DNA of 64,000 nucleotides. It comes from Malurus cyaneus samueli (lineage: Eukaryota > Chordata > Aves > Passeriformes > Maluridae). The first letter of the stretch is position 1. The number at the start of each line of letters is the position of its first letter. The notes under the pieces were generated by a model that saw only the letters and a list, made by a program, of their open reading frames with translations, had not been told where the DNA came from and searched no databases. The position numbers and the translations under genes were made by a program. The stretch is taken from assembly GCA_009741485.1 (NCBI GenBank), contig CM019217.1:40280006-40344005 (forward strand). The letters are read 5' to 3'. This document shows, in pieces, positions 48,596-62,512 of this stretch.

Positions 48596-51500
48596 CTCTC
48601 TTTACAAAACATAATGAAATTTAATACCTTATTACTTTCTTGAAAGGCACCTGAATTGAAAAAATTGAATCATCAAGTATAAATACTTGGTTTCTACATT
48701 CTACATGCTTCTGTATTTCTGCACTGTTCCATCATGGTCACGCTGCATGTGTTTTCATAAATTTTAGGGGTTTTCCCATACTAAAGAGATCTAATTTCTG
48801 CTCTTTACTTTCAGTAAACTGTAGCATTTACTCAGAACTGACATTTTTTTTAGTAAGTTAGTAAAAAGCTTTGCAAGTTAGAACTATTTATTTATTTAAC
48901 ATCTATTCCTGCTAAGCAGAATGTTTTCAAGAGGGAAGCCTACAGGAATCCCTAGAAACATTTGCAATCATCAGATAATGTGACAAAAGATATAATAGAC
49001 TTTTTTTTGCCCTAAAATGTGTCACAGTTTGGTCCTATTGATGCAGAAAGACAATTGTCATCTTTTAGAAGTGCTGGAAAAGCTGAGTATATGGCCATGA
49101 ATGATGCTGTTGATGGATGTTTTTGCACTGTATGCACTTCCCTTGCCATTAGAAAAATGTTTTCCTAGAACCATAAAGTCTGAGAACTGAAGTTATTTGT
49201 TCTAATAAGAGAAGAATGTATGAACTTCTTGATTATAAAAACCATTAATAATAAAAGACAAGCCTATTTTACTTAAAAATAACAACAAAACACCCAACAA
49301 CTGCCCTGAAACTTCCTGTTAACTTTATTTATCATACCTCATGGAGTTTATTTCTCCCCAGGCACTTACTATCTATTATTTAAGAGATGTTTTCAAAAGA
49401 CTTTCAAGGAAGAGAGAAACTTAATGCTGCAAAGAGAAATTGACATCCTATTACTATATGGTAGGAATTACAGAGAGTAATTATTCAGAATGGTGCTGAA
49501 CAAGTGAGAAATAATGCTACCCATATATATTACATTTAAAGTATTGCCTGCTCCAGTTGCTTGGGAAAAAGAAGTAAATCAACCTCCTCCATTTAGCAAT
49601 TGCAGTTCTTTTAGGCAGTGAGACTTAAATATATGTTTTTCTCCAACATAATACTTAATTTCTTGAAATGGAAGATTGTAACTTAAATATAACAAAATGT
49701 TTTATATGAATCAAATTAATTCTACACAGGGACAAAAAACAGGGAGGAAAGATTAATAAAGGTTAATAAGTACTTTCAGAAATGTATCAAATCTCAAAGC
49801 TGTGGTTGCAGAGACCAATCCTGAAGTTCAATAGAATGACAGACAAATACAAAAATTAAGCTCATGTATGCTGGCATCTTACATTGACATGTAAGATACA
49901 TCAGTAGTCCAACCTTGTGAATCACATGCAAAAATTCAACACTAATGTTGGTAAATTGTTTTGCAATAGTTATTAATGGCCTATATTGCCAGTAAGTTGA
50001 GTTCTACAGCATTTCATTTCATTTCATGTTCTACGCTGGGCTCCATAAAATATGGTCTAGTTGTAAAATGTTTTTTACCCACAGGAGAAAGTTTTGCAGG
50101 CTGATATATAAAACATTTTCAGGTCTTTCTGCCTAGAACATTCTGCCTATGCACATGTGATACATAAAGTATTTTCTATTGTGTGAGGAGATAGAACAGA
50201 AAGACAAGAGGAAATATAAAAGTAGCATAATGGATTATTGCACAGACTCAAAAAAATAGAGACAATTATTATCTAGTGAATGTTGCAAATTATGAGGCTG
50301 TCGTAAACTGTGTCTGAAGAGCACATTTAAAGAAGGGAATAATTGTCATGTTGCCTGATGAGTCTTCACTGGGCAATGGGTGAAATTTAGAGCAATAGAG
50401 CATATTTTATGGTTTTTTTTTTTTTTTTATTTTTTTTTTTATCCAGACATAGATCCAACTTACAGATTGAACAATAACTCTACAGCAAGCCTAGTAAGAA
50501 AGGAGAATACTAACTTTGCATGATGAAATGTTGCCTGTGATATGTAGGAAATAATGGAACTCCCCCTAAATCTTTGTGGAAAACCACAGAGGATTGCAGC
50601 AGCCAGCAGCAAGTGATTATGGTTTCTCTACTGTTAGGATCAGAAATAAAGTTACACCTGATGCAGATATTTTTACCTTGCTGGTGGATGAATGATGAAA
50701 GGACAAGAATAATATGGGATGTACTTTTCTTAAACAAGTGAGATAAGACTACCTCCATGCAAAGTAGTGCCTTTCTCATTGTCAATACCACACACGTGTG
50801 CACCCAGGTGCATTCCAGAAATTTATATAAGGTTAAGATTTATGAGCTCCCTCATCTAATTCTCGTTGCACAGCTCAGGAGAATGGATATCATGGCAAAA
50901 CATGGCCATTTTAGTTAAGACAATACAGCTTTCCTCTGCATTTGCTGATCTTGGTAAGCAGAAGGTAGTGGGATCACATTTGTTTTTAGGGATGGAATAT
51001 CCATACAAATCTGTATTGCAGGTGCATTAAGGGTACACTGCAAAACAATGTTAACTGCAAATGTGGCATCTCCTAAATATGATGCTGACAGATATGAAGT
51101 AGATCTAAGTATGGGTCAAGTCTGTATCATGTGCAGGTATCATATCTGACAGATTCATCTCCAAAAGATCTTCAGTTTTCCTAACCCTATACAGTCAGTC
51201 TACCTATATCCCTCCTGGGTAACTTGTCCCTGCTTCTGCCTCCCGTACTCTTCATTTTTACATCAAACTTTTTATCAAGAGCTACTTATTCATCCATGCA
51301 GGTCCTCCACCACCTTCCCTTGATTTCCTACTCATTGGGATGGACTGGAGATCAGAGGGGGTGATCCAGCTCTTCTTTTATTTGAGGCAAAAAAAGTTAT
51401 TCAATTTTCTTTTAGTGTTTTGATGTGATGTCACCAAGAGTTCAATGATATCACACAAAATCTTGTACTTCGTAAACTTCCTTTGTTGTGGGAAATGTGT

Positions 51501-53776
51501 TTCATATTGCTTCCATTTCCATTATGATTAGCTGCTGGCATTCACAATATAAATTATACAAATTTTGCTTGGGCAGTCACTAATAACATGTTCTATACAA
51601 GGAAACAAGCAGCATGTCTTGCTGGGCATTGACTTCCTTCTCTGTCTGCAGAACACACTTGAAAAATGTTCTAACATATATGCAGCTGCTGTGTCTAAAA
51701 GCTTTTCAAAAGCCATATAAAACTACTTGAGACAGAAATAATGGTCCTTCCTTCATGAGAAGTGAGAACAGAATGTGCAGTCAACAGCAAGACAGTAAAA
51801 AACAGGGGAAAAAGTATTGGGAACCTTACTAGATTAATTTTTCATACTGCCAATCACATTGTATTACCTGAGCTTTCAGGAAATTGGTGTGCCTAAAGGA
51901 TTTTGTTATATGCCAATAATATTGCTAAGGTTTTTAATATTTTGTTTAATAAACAACTAACAAAAGTTAGCTATCTTGTGTCATATAATAATTACAATAA
52001 AATTAGCATAATCCTAGTACAGAAGTGTAGTGATTGTGTCCTGAACAGGCACAAGCTGTACAGAAGTATTCTTCTGCTTCTGTAAGTCTTCTTTTCCAAC
52101 TGATAACTGCTGAGAGTAAGTAAAATATCAATGTGTAAGTACTAAAAAAAAAAAATAAAAATCTGCTATTATTTTTTAAAGAATGTTATCTTGTGGCAGG
52201 CTGAGGTGTTGTTGCTATAATAGGGGTGTATCCTGCTTTTAATTTTTCTTCTTTTGTTAAGAAAAACCCTTATAAAAAGGTGCTGAGAGAGTCAGGTGAG
52301 GGAAGTGTTTCTCTGTGCATAGATAAAGAACAGAACTGAGACAATGCAGCAGTACTGTACTCTGAGAACCTCTAGGTTTTTGATTATTAGATAGCCACTT
52401 GGAATTTGAACCTATGCACCTTTTCTTTTTCAGAGGCCACATGAAGGAATGAACTTTCAGTGGAATTACTGACTCTAATGAGAGTTATTAATATGGCCAC
52501 ACTCCTGTTTGTCTGCCACTTGAGCATGAAAGCAGAAGTAACTGGCTTAGCCATGCATCTAAAAGGCGTAATGAACTGCATTATAGGTTGGGTTAAGGTT
52601 TGAGTTATGTAAGCAGGAAGAGGAGAGATTTGAGTTATGGGAAAAAAACTTGGCTTGTATTTATTTTTCTCTGATATAATTTTTTAATGTCTCTTAAAGA
52701 ATGTATTATTGGGCTAATCTGTAAGTGTGTAATTACAGATGGCCAACAAATGTTGAGCATTTCTAGTATCATAACTGAATATTTATGCAAATGCTAGCAT
52801 GATAGGACAAATGTATTCATTTGATCTATTTAAATTAGAGCATTTATTATGGCAGAAATTAGATAAATTTTTTTTGGCATTGAATATTTAAACAAAGTTT
52901 GTTCTTATTCTGCTGGGACTTCCACAATTCAATAGTCTAAAAGGAAGGAAGTAAAACAAGGAACAAAGTTTTTTGACATTTGGGGTAGTAAAGATGCACA
53001 AATCTGTTGGAGAGTACTTGTAATATGACAATGTTTTCTTGTATTTCCTTTTTTTTTTCTGGTGTTTTGAGAGCATAACAAAGCCAGCTTCAATAAGTGC
53101 CCTATCAAATCAGCACCAACATGAATTACAGATGTGGTTCTTGCTGGAGCATGTTTTTATCTCTGTGCCACACACATCTTTAGTTTGAGATGCTTGTCAT
53201 TCCACTGTGAAGCCTTGAGCATTTGTTTAGTCTTTTCTCTGCTATGGTGCCAAGCAAACAACTTTTAAGCTCCCCTGTCTGCATTTTTGCATCTGCCGTG
53301 TCTTTGCATGTGACATATGCCTGCTGCCTCACTGGAGTCAAAATTATTCTGGTTAAGCAGACAAAATATATAATAGGCCTTCATAGCTCCAGGTTTCTGA
53401 TCGGTTTTCTGGATTATACTTTCATTCCTAGTTCCAGGATACCTTTTCTTCTCCCTATTCCCTTCCCCCCTGTCTTTTTGTCTTCTTTTTTCTTATTTTA
53501 AACAGTGGTTCAGATAAAAGGTTTTTGTAGGATGTAGACCACTCTTGCTTTCTTTCATTGTTTCTTGACCCAGTAAATAATTTCTTTGAGTCATGCATCT
53601 TCCAGAACAAAGTGGATTTACATGATTTGGGAGTGTTAACTTGGTTTAACACAGCTACAGATCTTTCTGAATAACCAGGAGGCAGGAGAGATATCCAAAT
53701 TGACTTCTGACATTTTTCCAGTAGAATCACAAATCGCTTGCTCCATGTAGATCTTTAGAAATACCAACTGTTAACA
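48596..53776. other. Host intergenic/intronic DNA, copy 2
   Basis: Second version of 14920-20143. T-rich run at 50413-50440. No gene, RNA or repeat recognised beyond that. Confidence 0.58.
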
Positions 53777-54324
53777 TGTTCTGGGGGGTGTCCAGGGTGG
53801 TCTGATCTCTCTGCGTAGACCACAAGCGACCCTGGCTATGGGGATCACCTCGGCCAGCACTTCTTTGGTGCTGTGCAGGAGTAAAACCTACTCCCAGGCC
53901 AATGAATGGCACACACACACACCCCCGTGGACTAAGAGTCCATATGTTACCAGAGACAAAGAAACAGAGGGCTCGATTGCATAGCTTATTCCAGGGGTTT
54001 ATTCCCAAAGAACACCAGAGGCAAAAGAGGAGGGAGCAGGATTATCTGGCTACAGATATACACCTGAGGGCCAGTTACTTGTGAAGGTAGGCAGAGAGAG
54101 GAGGCAAAGAGAATACAATGACCAGTGGGGGAAGGGGTAGGTAGAGTGAGGAATCACATTAAATCCAACCAGGGTAGCAGGATTTACATATTCTTGGGGG
54201 AACCATCTAATTCCCAAGGGGGTTATCAAGATCTTTCTACTACTGAGTTCCAGCTATCCCAGGGCTGTCTATCACTCCAGCATTTTCTGGGATGGTCTCA
54301 TCCACCATCTCATCCTTCACAACA
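53777..54324 (-). mobile_element. Solo LTR, second copy
   Basis: Same element as 20144-20698, 548 bases, TGTTGTGAAGG...CCAGAACA on the minus strand, AATAAA (rc 53998-54003). Flanks TAACA and AACTC do not form a target duplication. If the end is taken five bases earlier the flanks are TAACA and CAACA, a near match, so the exact edge is uncertain. Confidence 0.6.
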
Positions 54325-54449
54325 AACTCTCTTTGTTTTGGATTTTGGCTTGTTGTCTTCTTTCAATCCTCATTTCATTAGTATATCTCAAAAAACAACA
54401 ATGGTCATTCTATTAATGACTTACAAACACATGCAATAAAAATCTGTCA

Positions 54450-54516
54450 TTTTCCAGATGGCAAAAATGAAGCAGAGAGAAAAGGCACAGAGGTGATTTG
54501 CCTGTTGTCAGTGAAG
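54450..54516 (+). mobile_element. Possible MIR fragment, second copy
   Basis: Reads TTTTCCAGATGGCAAAAATG, then GGCACAGAGGTGATTTGCCTG, slightly nearer to the MIR pattern than the copy at 20828. Confidence 0.42.
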
Positions 54517-57500
54517 GCCACATTGAATTTCATTTTCGTCTGGTAAGATCAATTTTTTCCAGAGGGATTGGGCTCTGTGTCATGACAATAAACATGTAGA
54601 AACCCTCCCACAACAAACCTGATTTCAAATTTATAGGAAATTATTATTTCCTCCTGGTAAGTTTTCTTTCTGAAGAGATACTGAAGAGTTTTACAGAATA
54701 TCTTTCTGTATAAATGGTTTTTGTCCACTTGTATTGATAATGGACACATTCCTCTAATACATTCTCAAAACACCACCATGTAATCTTTCTTTGTGTTCAT
54801 GGATAATTGTACAATATTCTATTGCCATAATGACATGTTTTTATTTCTCTATGTTATAAAGCCTCAACTGAAGTTATATGTTCACAGTTAATTACATTTT
54901 GTGTCTTTAGGATGTTGAATTAGTGTATGTTGTGAAAGGGTCCTTTTAAGTCTATGAAAATGTTTTTGACCTAATACTTGATGAAGCTAGTGTAAAATCT
55001 TTTGTTGTTCACTTTACTGATACTTGTGAGAATCTGGAATAACTTCAGTTAAATATTATTAGAGGCAAAGTTATCTCTAGGTACTTTGTTTTTTTGTGGA
55101 TTATTTTTGTGGGGTTTAGGTTTTTTTGGGGTTCTTTTTTTTGTTTGTTTTTGAGGGGGTTTGGAATGGTTTTCTTGGGGCTTTTTTCTGATGCTTGATT
55201 TTCAGGAATAGTAATACGGGCTACTGTGAGGTGTGCAGTTCCATTTTGTTTTCAAAAGAAATTAAAGGATGATGCTACTGTACCAGATCAAGGCAAGCCA
55301 GACACTGATGTAATGGGGGACAGCAAGGAAGCAATCTTTGATCTGAGGCCAGATGTTCTTCAAAATTAAGTGCAAATGACTCTGTCTGGTTAACCAAGAG
55401 ATGTAGTTTCTGTTGGGTTCTGAAGAAATCAGTGATATTTATTAAATGAGTTAATTAGTAATCCAAGTACAGAGCAGAATAATTGTCTTATAACAGTAAT
55501 TATTTAGAACAGTCTGTTTAACCAGAAATAGTGTTTGTGATTGGAAAGATCTCTGTTCATAAATAAGGTAATTAAATAGCAGCATGAAATATACTCTAAT
55601 TATAGTTTTATATTCCTAAATATAACACAGAATTTTGGATTAATTCTGTCATAACTACATGTCTATTTTTAAGCACATACTATCTTGGAATATACATGAT
55701 GAAAAACTTTCTGCAGAAGCAATTCTTTCAACGACTATGATGACAAAGCTAGTGCTGAGAAGTAAACATATTTAAATATAAAGCATTTCTAAATTAATTC
55801 TTATATCAAATTTTCTTGTGGCTTTTTCCAAGATGCTATTTTTTATGGTCGAAGATCCTTTTGGAATTGCCTCTGATGAGCAACCATGTTTAGTGTGTGG
55901 GTTTTTTCCAAAAAGCAATAGAAGGCCATGTTATCAGTCCCTTAATTTAAATATTTAATTTATTCCAAGAACAATTAAATATTAATTTGTTTTGCCAGCT
56001 ACAGATAACGATTAGAAATATTTATATATAGGGAATTCAGACATGGTGCATGAAACTATACCCTGGCTTGCATAGATAGCAGTGTTTAATAATGCTTTTG
56101 ATAATTGTATCCAACTCTATGAGTATTATGATACTGAGCAATTTCTTATGTGTGTTTATTGTCAAATTCTACAGTTTGTTTCTCCTTACAGAAAATGCCA
56201 GGATGTGAAATTTTGAAGCTATCAGTAAAACTTGTTTCTATGAAGTTGGACATAAATGGACATGAGAATGATAATTTTATTCTAATCTTAATATAATATA
56301 TATTAAATTGAGATGTAGCATTTGTGAGTTGTTCAGTTGACATGTTTATATGTCTCAATTTATTGTGACAAAGCAGTAGAGAAAGGGGTTTCTAAAGAGT
56401 AATATGGGCTGCTTATTTAGACATGCTGAACAGATTACACTGCATTTTTTTGCATGGCAAAATAGTAGTTGCTTTATTTTCACCAGATTACTAGTTTATT
56501 TCTTATATCAGATGATCTCTCATGAAATGCCTGGAAGATGAGTCGAAAGGAGGATTTTCTTGTAGTTTTGTGTATAGAACTAGGCTATGAACAATTTTTC
56601 TTAAATTTTCTCTGTCCATTTTTTTCTGCTTGAAGCATTTGGTTGCTGAGGATGGAAAAATGTTTTTATTCATTCTGGACATTAAGTTGTGGTTCTGAGT
56701 GCCAGTAGGTGAGAACCAGGCAATCCTGTTAAGAAATAGTAGGAATAGTTATTTGGTGTTTGGCAAGTACTTTTGGTGTCAAGCAAACATTCTCAGTACA
56801 GAGCACAGAATCTCAGAATTTGTGCTCAATGGTGCTTGCAGTGAGAGGCAACAATAAGATAAGAAAAATCTATGAAATCAAGACAAACCCTAGGAAGCAG
56901 ATGATTTGACATCAATATTAAAAGGCCTTGATAATCTGAATGTTTCTGAAAGTCTAAGCCAGACCTCTGTTAAAAAATCCTTACTGCAAGTTATGCATAA
57001 ACACTTTGTTTCTATTCCATGGAGAAGGAGATGTCGGTGGCTGTTTTGTTAGTGAAAGCCTACTCAGTCTTTCTTCTGCAGTAAAAAGATGTACATGACC
57101 AGTAAAAAGAAAATTTAAAGTGTTTCTCACAGTTTTTCCATTATGTTCAGGTAATAAAAGTTACTAGGAGGACACTTGCTACTTCTGTATTGTCAGATTC
57201 ACCACAAGGCTACCTTCATCATCCCAGAAGGAATTAAGTGATTAATGATCAGAGTCTTGGCTCATGATTGGAATCAAATCTTTAACATCTTCCTAGCGGC
57301 TGTTGAGCTGACCTCAATTTTACATTTCCAAATATTTGCTTTCATTCCATATTCTGAGGTTATCTGGAAGGAAATAATATTTCATTTTTTTTCCCAGTGT
57401 GTTGTGATGGGAAAGAAAGCTGAACAAAACCAAAAAAACCTTGTATTAAATCTGTCCAGCAGAAGTCATATGTTTTTCCTATGTGCTGAAATGAACTGTA

Positions 57501-57910
57501 TCATTCCCACTTGCACTATATTTATTCCTATATAATCTCTGCAGAAATTAAACTTGCTGATTTAAAGATTAAAGGAATTAAACCAATGCCTTTTTATCTT
57601 ACTCCATACTACATACTCAAATGGATTTACTAGATGATTTTATTTTGTTTTCCAGATTATGACGGAAGTTATATATGTCTCCTTGAGTTTTGGTCTTTTT
57701 TTTTAATGTGAAACTGCTCAGCTCAATAAAGGATACTGGATAATTCTTGTACAATAATTTTAATATATACAGGTACACATATTTGTGCATTTTTAACTTG
57801 TGCTTTAAAGTATTTTTAAAAATTATTGTAACTCTGTAATGTATATGTTGTGCGTGGAATTCAGGGGCATCATGACTGATGAACAAAGAGTGGGGGGGGG
57901 GGGGGGGAAA
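54517..57910. other. Host intergenic/intronic DNA, copy 2
   Basis: Second version of 20896-24350. The segment near 55749-55775 differs from 22130-22165 by more than indels, suggesting a local misread or true variant. No gene seen. A poly-G run lies at 57892-57907. Confidence 0.56.
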
Positions 57911-57972
57911 GGAGTTTGGCTCAATGATCCTTGTGGGTCCTTTCTAGTTCAGATAATTTTATGATTCTATGG
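57911..57972 (+). mobile_element. CR1 3' end, second copy
   Basis: GATCCTTGTGGGTCCTTTCTAG, then TTCAGATAATTTTATGATTCTATGG: CR1 tail with a few substitutions. Partner of 24351-24418. Confidence 0.72.
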
Positions 57973-60900
57973 CTGTTTTGAGACCCTGGGACACCTTGAG
58001 AAAAACTTAGCCTTAAAAATTTTCAAATTAAGTAAATTCCCTCTCATTGTGTGATTATGTGAAGGAATAAAAAAGATGGAAAAGGAATCTACTTCATGTT
58101 TGAATAGGATTGCTTTTTGTTTTGCTAATTAGGTTTTATTTCTGCTGTCACAGCAGTACTTAGCTACAGAGAAGACTGGTTGACAGAATGACTTTAAATC
58201 TTTTGTTGACTGAAAATTAAACCCCAAATCGCTTAGATACTGACATTGCTGATCAGCTGCTTCCCAGGTGCACATCTTCAGACTCTTACTGAATGCAGCG
58301 CCTTTTGCACAAAATGCTGCACGAGCTGAGGAGCATTACAGCACTAATCTCCAACCTAACAATTCTGTGTTATTACAGAGGAGAATTAATACAGTTGGGA
58401 TGAGTATTGTTCTCATATTTATGGGTCACAGAACATACCCTTTTAATTCTGCAAGAACATCTCTAGAACAAACAACGTCCAAACTGTAGAAATGAATGAA
58501 GCTCCTTCAACCCTGAAGTCTTGTTTTTTAGCCAGAGGGACTCATGAAGGTCAGATGCATTGGAACAGCACCGTGTGCTTGGATTTGCTTAGAGGAGGAG
58601 AGGTGCAATGCTGACTGAACAGCTGCTGCATCAGTGTCCGATAAATAGTGGTGATGCAATGATATCCCAGTGGTCAGGCATGGAAAACAGGCAATATTCA
58701 AATCAACAGAAGAAACTTCACTTCGGTAAAATGCCAAAAACTGATAAATCTGAAGAAAGATTGACTATTCCAAGCTGCTGTACATATTGTTGCTGTGAAT
58801 GAGGAGTGTCAGCTCTGTGGCTTGGCCACCTGTGTCAAAGTGAGTTACTTCTGCTAGCAAAAAACCTCAGGAGCAACAGTAAAAGTTGGAAATGCTAATG
58901 TGCTCAAGCTGTAAAAATACACGGCATCCTTCTGCCCACTGCCATGAATGGTCCATGATGGGCATTTTTTGTTCTTGTTGTCTTTGAAATTTTCAAATAT
59001 TGATGGAATAGTTTAACTGTTTGTGTTTGTTGAAGAAAAAGAAGGGTAAAAGGTAATTAAAGATGGCATTTATATGAACTTTTTTTCTCCAAGAAATCTG
59101 CCTAATATTTCAGATTCCATAGTGCCTTTTAGTCATAGAGTGTATATGCACACTTTGTTAAGTTGGAGCCCAAATTTGAACTGCAATTTGCTTCAAATCC
59201 ATACCAAAATGGATTTTATAAGCTGAGTCTTGGAAAGTTTTTTATGCCAAATAAAAAACTTAGAGCAAATAAATAGTGTGATTCTCAAATGGAAGAAAAG
59301 ACTTGTCAAAATATCAAAGTGGCTTAGGAAACAATCCATGTCTTGAAAAGATGCCAGCTAGAAATAATGAGGCTATTCTGTTTCCCGGGAATTGTGTGAT
59401 GGAAGGATCCTAAAGTCAGTTTTCTGTCTTAGCTGAATCTCTGTGTTACACCTGAGAACTGAAGCATTTCTTTCCCCTCCATTTCAATCCAATGATACAC
59501 AGGTTAATTTAAGCCATTGTGAGAGTGGAGCAGGAGTCCTCAGATAATTGTTTTGTTTGCTGCTGGGTGTTGCTGGCTAATGAGTTCTGTTCCTCTCTTT
59601 ACTGCAATCTGAGAGCCTTCCCTACCTGTGGACAAAATAACACTGATGTCCAGAGGAGTTTTGATGTTTTATCTGGAAGAAAGGAAAATGACTCATCCAT
59701 TACAGTTTATCTTGATTTGAAAATTAGCAACAGGTTGGAACAATAAGAAGAAACCAGTTCCTGTCAAGCAAACCCGGCTGCACTCCTGCTTCTGCAATGG
59801 GAGTTTCCACCGATGACCTCATTGTAAATAGCAGGGATTTCATTGAGGTCATATTATCATGGATTGTTGTTTTCTTTCCTTTTTTGTTCCCTCTGATCTC
59901 TTTGTTATGTACCTCATTAATCTATTTTTCCCAGTAATAGTCACCTCATCTGTATTACCTCCTGCTTTGCTCTTCCTGCCAGTCCCTAGGTCTGGCACCA
60001 ATCTGCTACAACCTCTTGCTGTCCTACCCCTGCTTCGAGGCTTTGAAGCTCTGAAATGAAGATTCACATTAGATAGGGAAAGACCACAAAAAGGACTAAG
60101 GGAAAAAATGTTGAAATAATACCTTTCAGAAAGATCACTTCAAGCCCAGACACTTCTTTCTTATTCACTTCAAACTCACCTCAGTGCAACCTAATTGATA
60201 TGTCTTCTTTTCGGAAAGTGCTTCGACATTTTATCACCCAACATTTCAGAGCAGCTGCCACATTAAGTTCGTCAATATCCAGTACAGGACCTCTTTTCCA
60301 AGGTGTGGTTGTAAGTCAGATGTTTACCTGACTCAATGAAGGATGGGGAGGAGATTATCAGCATCAGAGAAAGTAGTCCGATTTCTATTGTTGCATGAAA
60401 GGAAAACTTGCTTATTCAGGATTACCTAAACTTTCACATGGCAATCAAAACTTGAGTATCTTTATAACCACCAGAAAATTAGAGTAAACCCCGAGCTCTC
60501 CACAGAAATAGGAACTGATAAAGGAGTAATTTCACAAATGGGAAGCTGATGTTTTTTCATGTAGTGTATTTTACCTCAGGTTTGGTTTTTTTTTCTAAAG
60601 AAAACAGGTCTCATTTCTTTGTCAAGTAACATGATCGTTTAGTCTGTTTCACATACCATTGCATTAGATTCCCTTTTTTACATTCCCACAACTAATTCAG
60701 CCCTGAGATTAAGGACTGAACAGTCAGAAAGTCAGGAAATTTACTTCTTCAGCATAATTCAGAGTTTCACTTTCATTTATTATCCTGTATTTGCTCTTTT
60801 GGAATCTACGAACCTAGCTTCTGTCATTACTAGCATTCAACTACTCAATCAATTTCTTGGAATTAGCGAGAGAACACAGAAAAGGATGGAAGATTACTCC

Positions 60901-61614
60901 TTCTAAATTTCAACTACAGCTGAATAAAATAATCTGGAAATAAAGGGAGTGTGTTATTCATTAGTTATCAGCATGGAACATTTCTTTAGCTATAAATACA
61001 TTTTAAAGGTGTAGCAATTTATTTTGTTTTTTATGAAAAACATATTTCAAATGGTTAAAACACATAGTCACACTTTGCCTTTATTGAGATGAAATCGTAA
61101 CTTTAGTTGTTTGTTAGTGACAGGAGTTTAACTACAGTCTTGAAAACTCTAAGTGTAAAAACTTGGACTGAATTGCAAATTAAAAGTACTTGTAAATCAC
61201 CAGATATTCAGATCTTTCTTGCCTGAAGATAGACTATAAGGGGAAGAAAATTCCCAGAATAAGCACGTTAGAACAAGGAACAGATAAAATGTCTAGTGAC
61301 AAAAACACACAATAGAAAAATATTCCTCCAAATTAAAGATGAGGCACAATGACATGCTTTGATCAGTGACCAGCATGGAAGAAGCATTTCTTAGTGGGTG
61401 GCATGGCCTCTGATCAAGAGATCTAAACATACTAGACTGAGGTAGAGATGGTCTTATTATACTGCTTTACTTACAGAAAAATTTCCCCTCACACTTAGGA
61501 TTTAACACTTTCTAACACAGTTCTAAAATGTCAGATTTGTTTTTAAATTTATGAAACCTGGAAGTGAAGAGATGTTAATCTGCTTTGCTTTCTTTGAGGA
61601 GAACTTTAGGTCAT
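57973..61614. other. Host DNA: end of duplicated block, then single-copy sequence
   Basis: To about 58877 this matches 24419-25320. From there on it is single copy and reads without the indel noise of the rest. Frames such as 59519-59746 (75 codons) and 60059-59859 match nothing I know and lack convincing splice context. 61395-61614 is repeated at 63591-63810. Confidence 0.6.
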
Positions 61615-62507
61615 TGTCTTGGTTTGAAAGACAGGTGCTTGCAATGAAGGCAGGGACCCCCCCCCCCCCCTTGGAGTGGTGGATATGACCCCCCTTCCCT
61701 CCGAATTATTGATAGCTTTGAAAATCACGGCTTTCAGGCAAGAATATGGGTAAAAGGGAATAACAGTTTTTACTAATATATTAACAAGGGAAACAGTAAC
61801 AAAACAATAGCAACAACCACCCAGTCCCAAACCCAGTGAAGCCTTACAGAGACACACCTCCCCTTGGTGCAGTTACAGTCCAGTCAAGGGGCGCTGTTGG
61901 CTCCCGGCGGCGGGCGGGTGCGATGATTCCCGGCAGCTGCAGGGGGCGCTGTGGGCGGTCCCGCGGCTCAGATCTCCCCGTGCCATGATTGACAAAAATG
62001 GCAGAGGTGGATGGAGAAAAGTTTCTCTGCAAAACTCACAGCGAAAACGCCGATCTTGGTGCTCCTCTGGACAGCAAGAAACCCCAGGACGGCAAAGAGA
62101 CGAGCAGCCCACAGCTGTGAGACGGGATGGAGCAGAACTCACCCCTGAAGCTGGAATCCCCGGCCAGGCACAGGGGAGAAAACCACGGTGCAGCAAGCAG
62201 GAACTCAGTGAGCAGGGGTGCTGGTCTCCACAGAAAAGGGCAGGCCAGCTTTCTCCATAGCAGCCAGCGAGCAGACTCCTTCTCCCAGCGAAGCAGCGAA
62301 ACAACTCCAAATTCCCCCCCCACTACACAAAAACACCCTCTCTGAGCGCTTGGCCAGACCGTTAGGGTGGGGCATAGGTATCACTGTCTTCCTTAATCAC
62401 CCAGCCATTAAAAGGATGATCCAGCAATTAGTGTATCCCAGCAATAAATGGGGAAGAAAAACTCCCAAAGAAAGAGAACAAAAGGAGAAGAATTTTAACC
62501 CACAACA
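61615..62507. mobile_element. Solo LTR with 5-bp target duplication
   Basis: 893 bases with ends TGTCTTGGTTTGAAAG and TTTAACCCACAACA (TG...CA), bracketed by GTCAT at 61610-61614 and 62508-62512. A 5-bp duplication fits ERVL-type (class III) or some avian class II elements. The TGTCTTGGTTTGAAAGACAG end is one I associate with songbird LTRs. A GC-rich core (about 61860-62130) and a 14-base poly-C (61657-61670) are inside. An AATAAA occurs on the plus strand near 62441, but this alone does not fix orientation. The plus- and minus-strand frames inside it are not genes. Confidence 0.82.
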
Positions 62508-62512
62508 GTCAT

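Larger units (their letters stand above)
33729..58877. repeat. Second copy of the ~25-kb duplicated block
   Basis: Partner of 1-25320. The homology begins exactly where base 1 of the window aligns, so the block may extend further left in both copies. It ends near 58877, after which the DNA is single copy and reads cleanly. One 20-N gap (48576-48595) and one missing segment of about 110-120 bases (near 39625) are the largest differences I noticed. Confidence 0.9.

Noticed and set aside
61873..62345. Several overlapping frames of 70-145 codons in a GC-rich segment, and a possible CpG-island promoter
   Set aside because: The segment lies wholly inside a solo LTR with defined ends and target duplication.
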